Source: Paenibacillus gyeongsangnamensis
GTDB lineage: Bacteria; Bacillota; Bacilli; Paenibacillales; NBRC-103111
Direction: 5' to 3'
Assembly (NCBI RefSeq): GCF_027533625.1
Contig: NZ_JAQAGZ010000003.1
Location: 248,001 to 312,000, forward strand
DNA length: 64,000 nt
Within the stretch, counting starts at the first letter, position 1. Each line of letters begins with the position of its first letter. The position numbers and the translations under genes were made by a program. The notes beneath the pieces are model-generated. The model worked only from the letters and a program-made list of their open reading frames with translations. It did no database searches and was not told the DNA's origin. This document shows positions 53,738-62,495 of this stretch, one piece after another.

Positions 53738-54895
53738 CTACTCCTCGCTTGTCCGGTTCCGGGGAGGGAGAGGTCCCAAATACTGAAACAAATGACATTC
53801 GATCCGGCCATTAAACAGCTTTCGGTTTTTGTCCGATTTGCGGCCCATGTAATGCTCTAGCTGTCTGCTGGGGCTGAGGATGAATGCGGACCAGGATGGA
53901 AGCTGGCTGTAGATCGAACCGAGCTGCCGGATGACGCGCTCGACTTCATCCCGTTCGCCCAGCCGCTCGCCGTAGGGCGGATTCGTGATGATGCAGCCGT
54001 AATCGCCGCGGGGGCGGATTTTGGCTACGGGAAGCACCTGGAGGTTAATTTCCTTGGACAGCCCCGCCGCCTTAAGGGCCGCCATTGCAACTTCGATCGC
54101 TTCTTTATCAATATCCGACCCGCTGATTTCGAGAGGGACATCGTCTTTGACAAGATCATAGGCTTCCTCGCGCGCCTGCTTCCAGAGCTCCTGCGGCACG
54201 AGCGGCCACGTCTCGGAGTTGAAGCTTCGCCGCAGGCCGGGCGCAAGATTCCATCCGATCATCGCGGCTTCGATCGGAATGGTGCCCGATCCGCAGAACG
54301 GGTCATAGAGCGGCCGCTCCGGCCGCCACCGGCTGAGCAGTACCATCGCGGCCGCCATCGTTTCCTTCAGCGGCGCCTCGGTCACAAGCTTCCGGTAACC
54401 CCGTTTGTGAAGACCGGGACCGGTAGTATCCAGCGTGATGGTGGCGATGTCGTTCAGCAGCGACACCTCGATCACATAGCGGCCGCCGGTCTCACGGAAC
54501 CATTCCGCTCCGTACTGCTGCTTCATCTTTTCGACGACCGCTTTTTTTACGATACCTTGGCAAGCGGGCACGCTGGACAGCTGGGATTTATGAGAGCGGC
54601 CTTCCACCGGAAATTCGCCGTCCTCCGGAATCCAGTCCGGCCATGGCAGAGCCTTCACGCCTTCAAAGAGCTCGTCGAACGTCCGCGCGGGGAACGAGCC
54701 CATTTTTACAAGAATGCGGTCCGTCGTTCGGAGCCACAGGTTTGCCCGGCATATCGCCAGCGCATCGCCGATAAACGAGACGCGCCCGTTCTCCACGGTG
54801 ACCTGTTCATACCCAAGCTCCCGCACTTCCCGTGCGACAATGGCTTCCAAGCCCATGGGGGCGGTTGCGATCAGTTCAATAGGGGTTAAATTCAT
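53738..54895 (-). CDS. THUMP-containing 23S rRNA m2G methyltransferase (RlmL-like, YpsC)
   Basis: 385 residues. N-terminal THUMP RNA-binding domain (residues about 1-160) and a Rossmann methyltransferase with PLYDPFCGSGTIPIEAAMIG and CIITNPPYGERLG (N-P-P-Y). Acts on guanine-N2 of 23S rRNA. I chose the ATG at 54895; a start 18 bases earlier is possible and the frame is open to 55027. Confidence 0.92.
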   Translation of the reverse strand: MNLTPIELIATAPMGLEAIVAREVRELGYEQVTVENGRVSFIGDALAICRANLWLRTTDRILVKMGSFPARTFDELFEGVKALPWPDWIPEDGEFPVEGRSHKSQLSSVPACQGIVKKAVVEKMKQQYGAEWFRETGGRYVIEVSLLNDIATITLDTTGPGLHKRGYRKLVTEAPLKETMAAAMVLLSRWRPERPLYDPFCGSGTIPIEAAMIGWNLAPGLRRSFNSETWPLVPQELWKQAREEAYDLVKDDVPLEISGSDIDKEAIEVAMAALKAAGLSKEINLQVLPVAKIRPRGDYGCIITNPPYGERLGERDEVERVIRQLGSIYSQLPSWSAFILSPSRQLEHYMGRKSDKNRKLFNGRIECHLFQYLGPLPPRNRTSEE

Positions 54896-55065
54896 TATCC
54901 GGTTCCACTCCATATCATCGGTGCTAAGCATGATTATCAAGAAATCGAAGGGCCTTGCGCCCGGTTGTACATTCCTTGGAAAAGCCATACAATAAATTAG
55001 TATAGGCGATTCCAAGCGATTATACAATCAAGGTCGCATTCAGGTAAAGGAGAGGATGAAGGTCA

Positions 55066-55704
55066 ATGGAAGCAGGACAATCAGCCGAACAATATATGGA
55101 GGGCTTGTATCCGGAGGACGAACAGCTGAGCCGGGTATTGGAGGGCATCCGAGCACAGGACATGCCGCAAATTTCGATTGCGCCGGGCTACGGCCGCCTG
55201 CTGACGCTGCTGGTCAAGATGACCGGGGCCCGGCAGCTGCTGGAGATCGGAGCGCTGGGCGGGTACAGCGGCATCTGCTTGGCGCGGGGACTCGGGGAAG
55301 AAGGCAGACTCTTCTCTCTGGAGCTGAAGCAGGAGTACGCCGACCTCGCGCATCGGCATCTGCGGGAGGCGGGGCTCGGAGACCGGGTCGAATACCGCGT
55401 CGGCGAAGCGCTGCACAGCCTGGAGCAGTTGGAGCGCGAAGGCCGCAGGTTTGACTATTACTTTATCGATGCGGACAAAGGTAATTATCCGAACTACCTC
55501 GAATGGGCCATCCGGCTGGCGAATCCGGGCGCGCTGATTGTTGGGGATAACCTGCTGATGCGCGGCAAGACGCTGAACGCTTCCGAGCGGGGGAATGCCG
55601 TGACGAAGATGCGAGAGTTTAACGAGCGGATCGCATCGGATCCGCGCCTCGAAAGCGTGCTGTTGCCCGCCTATGACGGACTGGCGCTAGCACGCGTGAA
55701 ATAA
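55066..55704 (+). CDS. O-methyltransferase (family 3, YrrM-like)
   Basis: 212 residues. SAM-binding features: LLEIGALGGYSGICLARGLG, a FYFIDADKGNYPNYLEWA metal-site block and LIVGDNLLMRGKTL. This is the caffeoyl-CoA-type O-methyltransferase family. Bacillus YrrM (TrmR) methylates tRNA 5-hydroxyuridine, but the target here is only inferred. AAAGGAGAGG ribosome site. Confidence 0.88.
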   Translation: MEAGQSAEQYMEGLYPEDEQLSRVLEGIRAQDMPQISIAPGYGRLLTLLVKMTGARQLLEIGALGGYSGICLARGLGEEGRLFSLELKQEYADLAHRHLREAGLGDRVEYRVGEALHSLEQLEREGRRFDYYFIDADKGNYPNYLEWAIRLANPGALIVGDNLLMRGKTLNASERGNAVTKMREFNERIASDPRLESVLLPAYDGLALARVK

Positions 55705-55715
55705 ACAGGTCCATC

Positions 55716-55750
55716 AGCCTTGCGGTGCTGCCGCAGGGCTTTTTATTGTT
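55716..55750 (+). terminator. Terminator after O-methyltransferase gene
   Basis: Stem AGCCTTGCGG / CCGCAGGGCT (one mismatch) followed by TTTTTATTGTTTT. Confidence 0.8.
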
Positions 55751-55858
55751 TTTCCCGATTTCCGCCGTATGCGTCATCGCCGTACTGCTGACGCTGGCCG
55801 CGATCAAGCCCGGCCCGGCCCGGCCCGCGTAACGCAGCAGTGAACGTACACAGTAAAA

Positions 55859-55884
55859 AACCTTAGCCGAAGGGCTAAGGTTTT
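55859..55884. terminator. Bidirectional terminator
   Basis: Perfect stem AACCTTAGCC / GGCTAAGGTT with GAAG loop; A-run on the left, T-run on the right. Confidence 0.85.
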
Positions 55885-55889
55885 GTGGG

Positions 55890-55992
55890 TTGATAAGAAT
55901 TTATAAGTTTTTCGAAACTTATAGCTTCGCATCAACCTTGATAAACGCGCTGGTCCTTGTAAGACAAGGACGGCGTAGCCGTTTATCCTGGT
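55890..55992 (+). repeat. Dispersed structured repeat, copy R6
   Basis: Same family; hairpin 1 is the clearest copy: nine perfect pairs TATAAGTTT / AAACTTATA capped by TTCG. It ends on the first base of the stop codon of the minus-strand small gene. Confidence 0.87.
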
Positions 55993-56180
55993 CAAGAAGC
56001 CTTCTTCCATTCTTTCTTGGAGCCTGAAGGAGTTGTGTCGGATTGCTGCTGCCGCGAATGGTCCTGATACACCACTTGCCGCCGGGATTCCCGGACCTCA
56101 AGCTGGCCGTAGTAAACGATCAGGAGCTCGGCGCACACCAGAATGAACAGCACTTTGCGTATGTTGATTTTGATCAACAA
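55992..56180 (-). CDS. Small single-helix membrane protein
   Basis: 62 residues: one hydrophobic N-terminal helix (VLFILVCAELLIVYYG) then a polar tail rich in Gln/Lys/Ser. TTG start at 56180 or 56177 with GGAGG. It begins 28 bases after the MFS gene, so is co-transcribed with it. Its stop coincides with repeat R6. Function unknown. Confidence 0.65.
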   Translation of the reverse strand: MLIKINIRKVLFILVCAELLIVYYGQLEVRESRRQVVYQDHSRQQQSDTTPSGSKKEWKKAS

Positions 56181-56208
56181 ACTGCACCTCCACACACGAG
56201 GAGTCGTG

Positions 56209-57495
56209 TCAGGATAAGGCTTTCCGGTCTCCCGGGGAGCTGCGTTGTCCGCCGTAGAGTGATCTTCTCACCCACAGCGCGTTCAAGATCAGCAGGACGG
56301 AAGCGACGATAAAGATGCCGCGGATGCCGATCCACCCGGATACCGCTCCGCCGATGACCGGTCCCATCATATTGCCCAAGCTTAGCGCGCTGGAGTTGAA
56401 GCTGTAAGAGCGGCTCTCCATGCCGTCCGGTGTAAATTTGCGAATGAGTGTCTGAACGGAAGGCAGAAGTCCTCCCATGAATACCCCCAGCAGGAAGCGG
56501 GATGCGAACAGCTGCCATATGTTGTGAACCATCGCCTGGGGGATGAACGCAAGCGCGGCGCCGATGAGCGAGATGGCCAGCACCCGCTGCGAGCCCAGTT
56601 TATCGCCCAGCCGTCCGAGTAGCGGTGAGGCGATCATGTTCGAGAACCCGGTGACCGATCCGACCAAGCCGGCATAAAAGGCGAGCAGCTCCCCGCTGCC
56701 GTGCAGCTCCTGCACAAACAGAGGAATCAGCGGCATGGAGCTCAGAATGGCGAACTGGATGACGAAAGTTACCGAGTACAGGGAAGGCAGTTGCTTAATT
56801 TGGCTAAGCTCCTTGAAGCTGCTGAGGATCGACTTGGATGGCTGCTTCTGGGCCCGTGCCGCATCGAATGTATCTTTCACCAGAAAAGCGGCAAGCAGGG
56901 AAGCGACGAACAGCAGCCCGCCTGTAATATAGAAGATCGGGCGGAAGCCGATCCATTCCGCCAGCACCCCGCCGAAGAGCGGTCCCAGGATAGAGCCTGC
57001 AACGCCGCCGGATTGCAGCGTACCCATGGCGACACCCATCCTGTCCTTCGGCGTGCTGGCCGACATGAGCGCCACGGCTGCAGGCACGAAGCCCGAAATG
57101 ACCCCGTTCAGCATCCGGAGCAGAAACAAATGCCATGGCGTAAACGCGAGTCCCATCAAGGTCATGACGATCGCCATGCCGAAGCCCGAGCGAAGCAGCA
57201 TCACTTTCCGGCCGTACCGGTCGGCGAGACCTCCCCATATCGGTTGGAACAAGAAGGAGGTCACGAAATTCCCGGCAAAAATGACGCCTGCCCAGGTAGC
57301 TACCTGCTTCGGGTCGTGAATCCCCATCTCTTGGATGTACAGCGGCAGGAAGGGGACGATCATGGTCATGCCGCCCATGACGAGGAAATTTCCAAACCAT
57401 AAAACAATTAAATTAATTCTCCAGCGTGCCAATAAGGGTTCCTTCTTTCCAACGGCAGCATAGCCGATGTTTCGTTTCTGAATATTTGCCGCCAC
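56209..57495 (-). CDS. Multidrug-type MFS exporter
   Basis: 428 residues, 12 helices. Motif A GGLADRYGRKVMLLRSGFG near residue 87, motif C-like GSILGPLFGGVLAEWIGF near residue 170, and LLGRLGDKLGSQRVLAI in the second half. Of the multidrug-efflux (TetA/Bmr/YitG-like) type. No regulator is adjacent. A short membrane peptide gene follows. Confidence 0.9.
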   Translation of the reverse strand: MAANIQKRNIGYAAVGKKEPLLARWRINLIVLWFGNFLVMGGMTMIVPFLPLYIQEMGIHDPKQVATWAGVIFAGNFVTSFLFQPIWGGLADRYGRKVMLLRSGFGMAIVMTLMGLAFTPWHLFLLRMLNGVISGFVPAAVALMSASTPKDRMGVAMGTLQSGGVAGSILGPLFGGVLAEWIGFRPIFYITGGLLFVASLLAAFLVKDTFDAARAQKQPSKSILSSFKELSQIKQLPSLYSVTFVIQFAILSSMPLIPLFVQELHGSGELLAFYAGLVGSVTGFSNMIASPLLGRLGDKLGSQRVLAISLIGAALAFIPQAMVHNIWQLFASRFLLGVFMGGLLPSVQTLIRKFTPDGMESRSYSFNSSALSLGNMMGPVIGGAVSGWIGIRGIFIVASVLLILNALWVRRSLYGGQRSSPGDRKALS

Positions 57496-57564
57496 CGTGT
57501 ATCACGCCTAATCGTACCATAATTTACCCGAGACTACACTTCTTTTCTGCGGCGGAGCAGGCAA

Positions 57565-58314
57565 TTATTGCTCAAGACCGGTCAGGATCTCATACCGGTA
57601 ACGTTCCAGATTGGGAAGCCCGACGGCTTCGGCGATGCGTACGGCCGCCTCCGTATCGTACGGTACCCGAACGAGCTGGATCGCCAGAGGCGCCGGCTTC
57701 GGGCTGTCCGCCTTCCCTTCAAGAATCGCATAGTTGGCTTCGGGAATGCCGTCATAGGGTGCTCCCACGCTGCCGGTATTGAACAGGGTGAGTCCGCTGC
57801 GTTTCTTCGATTTCAGCGTCTGGAGATAGGCTGCGTGGATATCTCCATAACCTACGACATCCGGCTCTCCGCCGTCCGGAAACGTGCCGGTGGCCGGCGT
57901 GTTGGCAAACATCGATAGCTTGGCCCGCTTGTCCGCCTTGAACAGCACCCGGGTATAAACGCTCTCGGGGGAAGCATGGACGAGCCGGATGCGCCTGCCG
58001 CTCATCGTGATGTCGAAGGAGAAGGGAAGCTTCTGCAGGTAGTCCATTCTTTCGCTTCCGATCCGTTCCTGCTGCCAGAGCCCGGCCTCCTTGACTTGCG
58101 GCAGGGCAATCCCGTGATCCCAATTTCCTTGTACCGTCACCTCGCACGTCTCACGGATCCGATCGACCGCCTCACCGGGCTGCGGGCCTTTGCCGACGAT
58201 ATCTCCCAGACATACGATGCGCCTGATGCGGCGACTGCGGATGTCTCTAAGCACCGCTTCCAGAGCGGGCAGGTTGCCGTGAATATCTGATATGACTGCG
58301 ATTTGGTCTCCCAT
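57565..58314 (-). CDS. Metallophosphoesterase (YfcE/MPP family)
   Basis: 249 residues. Calcineurin-like motifs: AVISDIHGNLPALEAVL, CLGDIVGKGPQPGEAV, QGNWDHGI and a late GYGDIHAAY with FNTGSVGAPYDG. Binuclear-metal phosphodiesterase or phosphatase, substrate unknown. GGAGG site ten bases upstream of the ATG. Confidence 0.87.
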   Translation of the reverse strand: MGDQIAVISDIHGNLPALEAVLRDIRSRRIRRIVCLGDIVGKGPQPGEAVDRIRETCEVTVQGNWDHGIALPQVKEAGLWQQERIGSERMDYLQKLPFSFDITMSGRRIRLVHASPESVYTRVLFKADKRAKLSMFANTPATGTFPDGGEPDVVGYGDIHAAYLQTLKSKKRSGLTLFNTGSVGAPYDGIPEANYAILEGKADSPKPAPLAIQLVRVPYDTEAAVRIAEAVGLPNLERYRYEILTGLEQ

Positions 58315-58598
58315 GGCGTAACGGCCTCCTGTTCGTACCTTCAGCTTGCGCTTCAGCGTTCAATGTACGACATATTATAGCACAACCGGGCGGTCCGGCT
58401 CTTATCTAAACGGATCTTTAAGGAAGGAATGGGGAAGAAGGAAGGAACGGTAAGAGCGCGGATGGCCGAATTATTTCGGATTTGTGACGGGTACGGACGG
58501 ACTCATGACCGGAACGGAAGCTTTTGGTATAATATAGGCCAATAAGCGTAAAGGAGTAGGTTACGATTCAATCGCGGTCCGACAAACATAAAGAACAA

Positions 58599-60101
58599 AT
58601 GGAAAACAAGTTCCAAAAGACGCTATGGGTCAAAATCGGCGTGCTCACGCTCGTTACGGTAGGCTCGTTTGCCTATTTGCTTCAATCGCTCGAGCCTTCG
58701 AACGCCGGGAGCGCGGGAGAGAATAATCAACAGGCCGGCAAGGCGCCGGTCAAAGGAGTCGAGCTGCTGTCTACGGACGGCGCAGACAAGCAGAAGGAGC
58801 CGGCATCCCCGAATGCGGTCCCGAATGCCGCAGCAGCGAACGCCGACCGTGTCAATCTGGCTTTTGTCGGCGATGTCATGTTTTCGGATAACGTTGAAGG
58901 CATCCTGAAGCAGAACGGCTATGATTACCCTTATAAATTCGTAAAGCCCTATCTGGAAAAGGCGGATTTCGCCGTTGCCAATCTCGAGACCCCCATTACG
59001 GCCCGCGGCACGGCACAAGTGAAGGAGTACACCTACCGATCTTCCCCAGCGGCGCTCCCCAAGCTGAAGAAGGCGGGCGTGGGCCTCGTCAATTTGGCGA
59101 ACAATCACAGCATGGACTTTGGGGAAGAAGGGCTGCTGGATACGATGGACAACCTGGATGCCCAAGGGATTCTCCGCGTCGGCGCCGGCCGCAATACGGA
59201 AGAAGCTTATAAATATGCCCTTGTGGAGAAGAACGGCTTCAAGATCGCGTTCCTCGGCTTCTCCCGTGTGATTCCGGATACGAGCTGGTATTCGGGCAAA
59301 TCCAAACCGGGACTCGCAGAGACGTACAGCACGAAGCTGCCGCTTGAGGCGATCGACAAAGCGAAAGCGGATGCTGATATGGTGGTCGTCATTGCCCATT
59401 GGGGGGAAGAGCGCAAGGATGTGCCGGGCCGGGAGCAGACGCGGCTCGCGCACCTCTATATCGACGAGGGCGCGGATTTGGTCGTTGCCAGCCATCCGCA
59501 CGTGCTGCAAGGGTTCGAGCAGTATAAGGGCAAATGGATTGCATACAGCCTCGGCAATTTCATCTTTACGACGAACGATATTCCGGCTACGTGGGAGAGC
59601 ATGATCTTGCAGGCTTCCTGTACGAAGCAAAAAGCGTGCGATCTGAGCGTCGTTCCGATCGTGACCAAGGGCGCGCAGCCTGTGCGGATGCCGGATGAGG
59701 ACGCGCCGAAGCTGTTCTCAAAGCTGAGCCGCATCTCTTACAACGCCGATGTGGACAAAGACGGCAAGGTGACGGTCGGTCCGGAGCGGCCGTTCCAGCA
59801 GGACGCCCAGGAACCGCTGAAGGCGGTCCCTCCGGTGACGGATAAGAAACCGGCCAGCGGCATCACAGCTTCCCCCGGCGGCAAAGGGACGGGGACGAGC
59901 CCGGCAAAAGATAAGAACGGTACAGACGCGGCGAAGGATAAGAAAACCGGCGAAGCGTCCGGCAAGGAGAAGACTCCGGCGAGCGGGAACGGGTCGGCCA
60001 AGCCTCCTGCCGATGGCGCGAAGAAGAGCGAGACTTCGGCGGGCTCCAAGACGCACGAGAAGACCGCAGATCCGGCGAAGAAGAACGGAGAAGCGCCTTA
60101 A
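58599..60101 (+). CDS. CapA family protein (PgsA-like) with repetitive C-terminal tail
   Basis: 500 residues. N-terminal membrane anchor (residues 11-30), then the CapA domain (metallophosphoesterase-like fold): VNLAFVGDVMFSDN, FAVANLETPIT, LVNLANNHSMDFGEEGLL, ADMVVVIAHWGEE and VVASHPHVLQGFE. Bacillus PgsA is needed for poly-gamma-glutamate synthesis; GGT at 2.3 kb degrades gamma-glutamyl bonds. The last 100 residues are low-complexity (Lys, Ala, Gly, Pro rich). No strong site precedes this ATG; a strong AAAGGAG lies before an in-frame ATT at 58566, a possible rare start. Confidence 0.87.
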   Translation: MENKFQKTLWVKIGVLTLVTVGSFAYLLQSLEPSNAGSAGENNQQAGKAPVKGVELLSTDGADKQKEPASPNAVPNAAAANADRVNLAFVGDVMFSDNVEGILKQNGYDYPYKFVKPYLEKADFAVANLETPITARGTAQVKEYTYRSSPAALPKLKKAGVGLVNLANNHSMDFGEEGLLDTMDNLDAQGILRVGAGRNTEEAYKYALVEKNGFKIAFLGFSRVIPDTSWYSGKSKPGLAETYSTKLPLEAIDKAKADADMVVVIAHWGEERKDVPGREQTRLAHLYIDEGADLVVASHPHVLQGFEQYKGKWIAYSLGNFIFTTNDIPATWESMILQASCTKQKACDLSVVPIVTKGAQPVRMPDEDAPKLFSKLSRISYNADVDKDGKVTVGPERPFQQDAQEPLKAVPPVTDKKPASGITASPGGKGTGTSPAKDKNGTDAAKDKKTGEASGKEKTPASGNGSAKPPADGAKKSETSAGSKTHEKTADPAKKNGEAP

Positions 60102-60212
60102 TGCAGCCTCTGCCCGGTGCCCGGCAAGGTTTCATGAAATGAACTGCCGCCGATTCGGCGCGGATGGATTTTCATGAAATCGCGCAGGATATAGGCGGAG
60201 GTGATTCGAGTC

Positions 60213-60359
60213 ATGGATGAGCAAAAGGAAAAGGTGTCCTCGGTCGATCCGGAAACCGGGGAAACGAAGGAAGTGACGCTGGTCCTCGATCATGACGGAC
60301 ATAGCGGCGGAATGAAATATTCGGTGGAGCAGGAACCAGACGAATCAAACGAGCAATAA
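60213..60359 (+). CDS. Small acidic hypothetical protein (48 aa)
   Basis: MDEQKEKVSSVDPETGETK opening, acidic and soluble, with GGMKYSVEQEPDESNEQ at the end. GGAGG site ten bases upstream. Unrecognised; follows the CapA gene and ends before a terminator. Confidence 0.6.
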   Translation: MDEQKEKVSSVDPETGETKEVTLVLDHDGHSGGMKYSVEQEPDESNEQ

Positions 60360-60371
60360 CCGTTAATTTTC

Positions 60372-60405
60372 CCGGCTGGGACGAATCGTTCCCAGCCGGT
60401 TTTTC
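60372..60405 (+). terminator. Terminator after small acidic gene
   Basis: Perfect stem CCGGCTGGGA / TTCCCAGCCGG (ten pairs) with CGAATCG loop then TTTTT. Confidence 0.85.
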
Positions 60406-60489
60406 GTGTTGAGTATACGCTGGTCCCGGCGTATAATGAGGCTCAGGCAGACGTACGGCCGAGTTCAACGTAAAGGAACGAAATGCGCT

Positions 60490-61122
60490 ATGATCGATAC
60501 GATGATTCGCAATATTTACTGCGTAGGCCGGAACTATGGTCTTCATGCGGCGGAGCTTGGCAACGAAGTGCCGGAGGAGCCGATGATTTTCACGAAGCCG
60601 ACCCATGCGCTCACGAAGGCGGACGGAGGCGAGATCGCGCTGCCGGGAGGAAGCGGGGAGCTTCATTACGAAGCGGAGCTAGTGATTCACATCGGGCGTG
60701 ACTATAAGCAAGGCTTGTCGGTGGACGAACTGGTGGACCGGATGGCGCTCGGTATTGATTTTACCCTTCGCGACGTTCAGTCCGCCATTAAGAAGAAGGG
60801 AACCCCTTGGCTGCCGGCCAAAGGCTTCAAGAACTCGGCTGCGCTCGGACCTTGGCATGCGTTTCCGGGCTTCGATCGGCTGAAGCAGGTGGAGTACACG
60901 CTGGTGAAGAACGGGGAAGAAGTGCAGCGGGGCAACCTGAACGATATGATCTTCAATCTTCAGGTAATCGTCGATTATATTGCGGACCGCTACGGCTTGG
61001 GGGAAGGCGATATCATCTATACCGGAACTCCTGCCGGCGTAGCGGCCGTGAAGGACGGCGACCGTTACGAGCTGCTGTGGGGCGAAGAGGCGTTCGGCGC
61101 TTTCACCGCGAAGCTCGTATAA
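60490..61122 (+). CDS. Fumarylacetoacetate hydrolase family protein
   Basis: 210 residues. FAH-fold hydrolase/isomerase: the N-terminal NIYCVGRNYGLHAAELGN, the metal-binding region HYEAELVIHIGRDYKQG (E-x-E), DFTLRDVQSAIKKKG, and GEGDIIYTGTPAGVAAV near the C-terminus. Acts on ring-cleavage or keto-acid products, or as oxaloacetate decarboxylase; substrate unknown. ATG 60490 chosen after TAAAGGAACG; longer frame is unsupported. Confidence 0.9.
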   Translation: MIDTMIRNIYCVGRNYGLHAAELGNEVPEEPMIFTKPTHALTKADGGEIALPGGSGELHYEAELVIHIGRDYKQGLSVDELVDRMALGIDFTLRDVQSAIKKKGTPWLPAKGFKNSAALGPWHAFPGFDRLKQVEYTLVKNGEEVQRGNLNDMIFNLQVIVDYIADRYGLGEGDIIYTGTPAGVAAVKDGDRYELLWGEEAFGAFTAKLV

Positions 61123-61178
61123 ACGATGAGGAACAGGAGAGGCGTGTACCGGAAGAATCCGATGCACGCCTCTTGAAG

Positions 61179-62369
61179 TTACTTATCCGCTTTCGCTTCC
61201 TCAAGCGCAAGGTCGGAGTATTCGTCTCTTACTTTGAATATCGCAGTCAGCTGCTCCATAAACGCATCCACGACGTTAGGATCAAAATGCTGGCCTCGTT
61301 CTTCCTTGAACAGGTTAAGAATTCGCTCCAGGTCCCACGCCGGCTTGTAGACCCGTTCGCTGCCGAGCGCGTCGAATACGTCTGCAATGGCCGTGATTCT
61401 GCCGTAGATATGGATCTCTTCCCCCTGCAAGCCTCTCGGATAGCCTCGTCCGTTCCATTTCTCATGATGCTCGTAGGCTACGATAGCGGCCGTTTGGAGA
61501 ATGCGGCGCTTAGAATTTTTCAGCAGATTGTACCCGATCATCGTGTGGGACTTCATGATATCGAACTCTTCGTCAGTCAGCTTGCCCGGCTTCTTCAGCA
61601 CGTCGTCGGGAATCGCGACCTTGCCGATATCGTGCATCGGAGAGGCGATCTTCAGCAGCTCCGCCTCCTCCTTGCTCATTCCGAGTCCAAGGGCTAGGAT
61701 GTAGGAGTATTCGGCCACCCGCTTCACGTGGTTGCCGGTTTCCTTGGAACGGCTCTCGCCGATTTCGCCCATGGTAAAAATAATTTCCTTCTGCGTCTCT
61801 TCAATCTCGCTCGTCAAGAGCGCGGATTCCAGCGATTTGCCCGCGTAGGAGGCGGCAAGCGTCAAATGATCGAGGTCCTTCTGCGAGAACTGTCCGGTCT
61901 CCGTCAGCTTATTGATCGCTTGGTACGCTCCCATGATCTCGCCTTCGTTGTTGCGGAACGGGATGACCATCAAGGACTTCGTCCGGTATCCTGTCTTCCG
62001 GTCGGTGGCGATGGCGCCGCTCTGAAGCACATCTCTGAACGGCACATTCGTGTAGGCATCATCGATGAAAATCGGCTCGCCCGTCATTACGGCATGTCCC
62101 ACGAGTCCGGCCGTGCTGGGCAGGCGAAGCGGCGGAACGCCATGAGCTACGGTGGAATACAGCTCCTTCTTATGCCGGTCGAGCAGCCATACCGTACAGC
62201 GGTCCGAGACGATCATCTCGCGGCCCATGTCGGCCATAAGCATCAGCAGATTATCCAGCCGGCGTTCGTTGGCGATCTTGGCCGCATAGTCGAAGATGAC
62301 GCGCAGCATCTCCTGCGGGTCGAGGTCCTGCTTCACCTTTACCTCTTGGATTTCATGGGATTCGTACAC
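61179..62369 (-). CDS. GAF-HD-GYP cyclic-di-GMP phosphodiesterase
   Basis: 396 residues. A GAF sensor domain (residues about 35-185, MLMADMGREMIVSDRCTVWL, SLMVIPFRNNEGEIMGAY) is followed by an HD-GYP domain: SRSKETGNHVKRVAEYS, MHDIGKVAIPDDVLKKPGKL (HD) and HHEKWNGRGYPRGLQGEEIH (GYP). Degrades c-di-GMP to GMP. It is a lone gene, alongside the LytTR-GGDEF-EAL protein and the GEMM riboswitch in this window. Confidence 0.93.
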   Translation of the reverse strand: MYESHEIQEVKVKQDLDPQEMLRVIFDYAAKIANERRLDNLLMLMADMGREMIVSDRCTVWLLDRHKKELYSTVAHGVPPLRLPSTAGLVGHAVMTGEPIFIDDAYTNVPFRDVLQSGAIATDRKTGYRTKSLMVIPFRNNEGEIMGAYQAINKLTETGQFSQKDLDHLTLAASYAGKSLESALLTSEIEETQKEIIFTMGEIGESRSKETGNHVKRVAEYSYILALGLGMSKEEAELLKIASPMHDIGKVAIPDDVLKKPGKLTDEEFDIMKSHTMIGYNLLKNSKRRILQTAAIVAYEHHEKWNGRGYPRGLQGEEIHIYGRITAIADVFDALGSERVYKPAWDLERILNLFKEERGQHFDPNVVDAFMEQLTAIFKVRDEYSDLALEEAKADK

Positions 62370-62495
62370 GATATTCCTCCCCCGGAATCATCCGTTTCAA
62401 ACTCTATTGAAATCATATTATAATGGCAGTAGTCTGTAAATAAAGTTTTGTCGAATTTTTCCTGAAAATGTAGTCATAGAGAAGGGGGTTCTTCC

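Noticed and set aside
17233-55992. The dispersed repeats as a CRISPR array or attC cassettes
   Set aside because: They are far apart single copies, in non-tandem positions, without spacers, integrase or GTTRRRY core sites.
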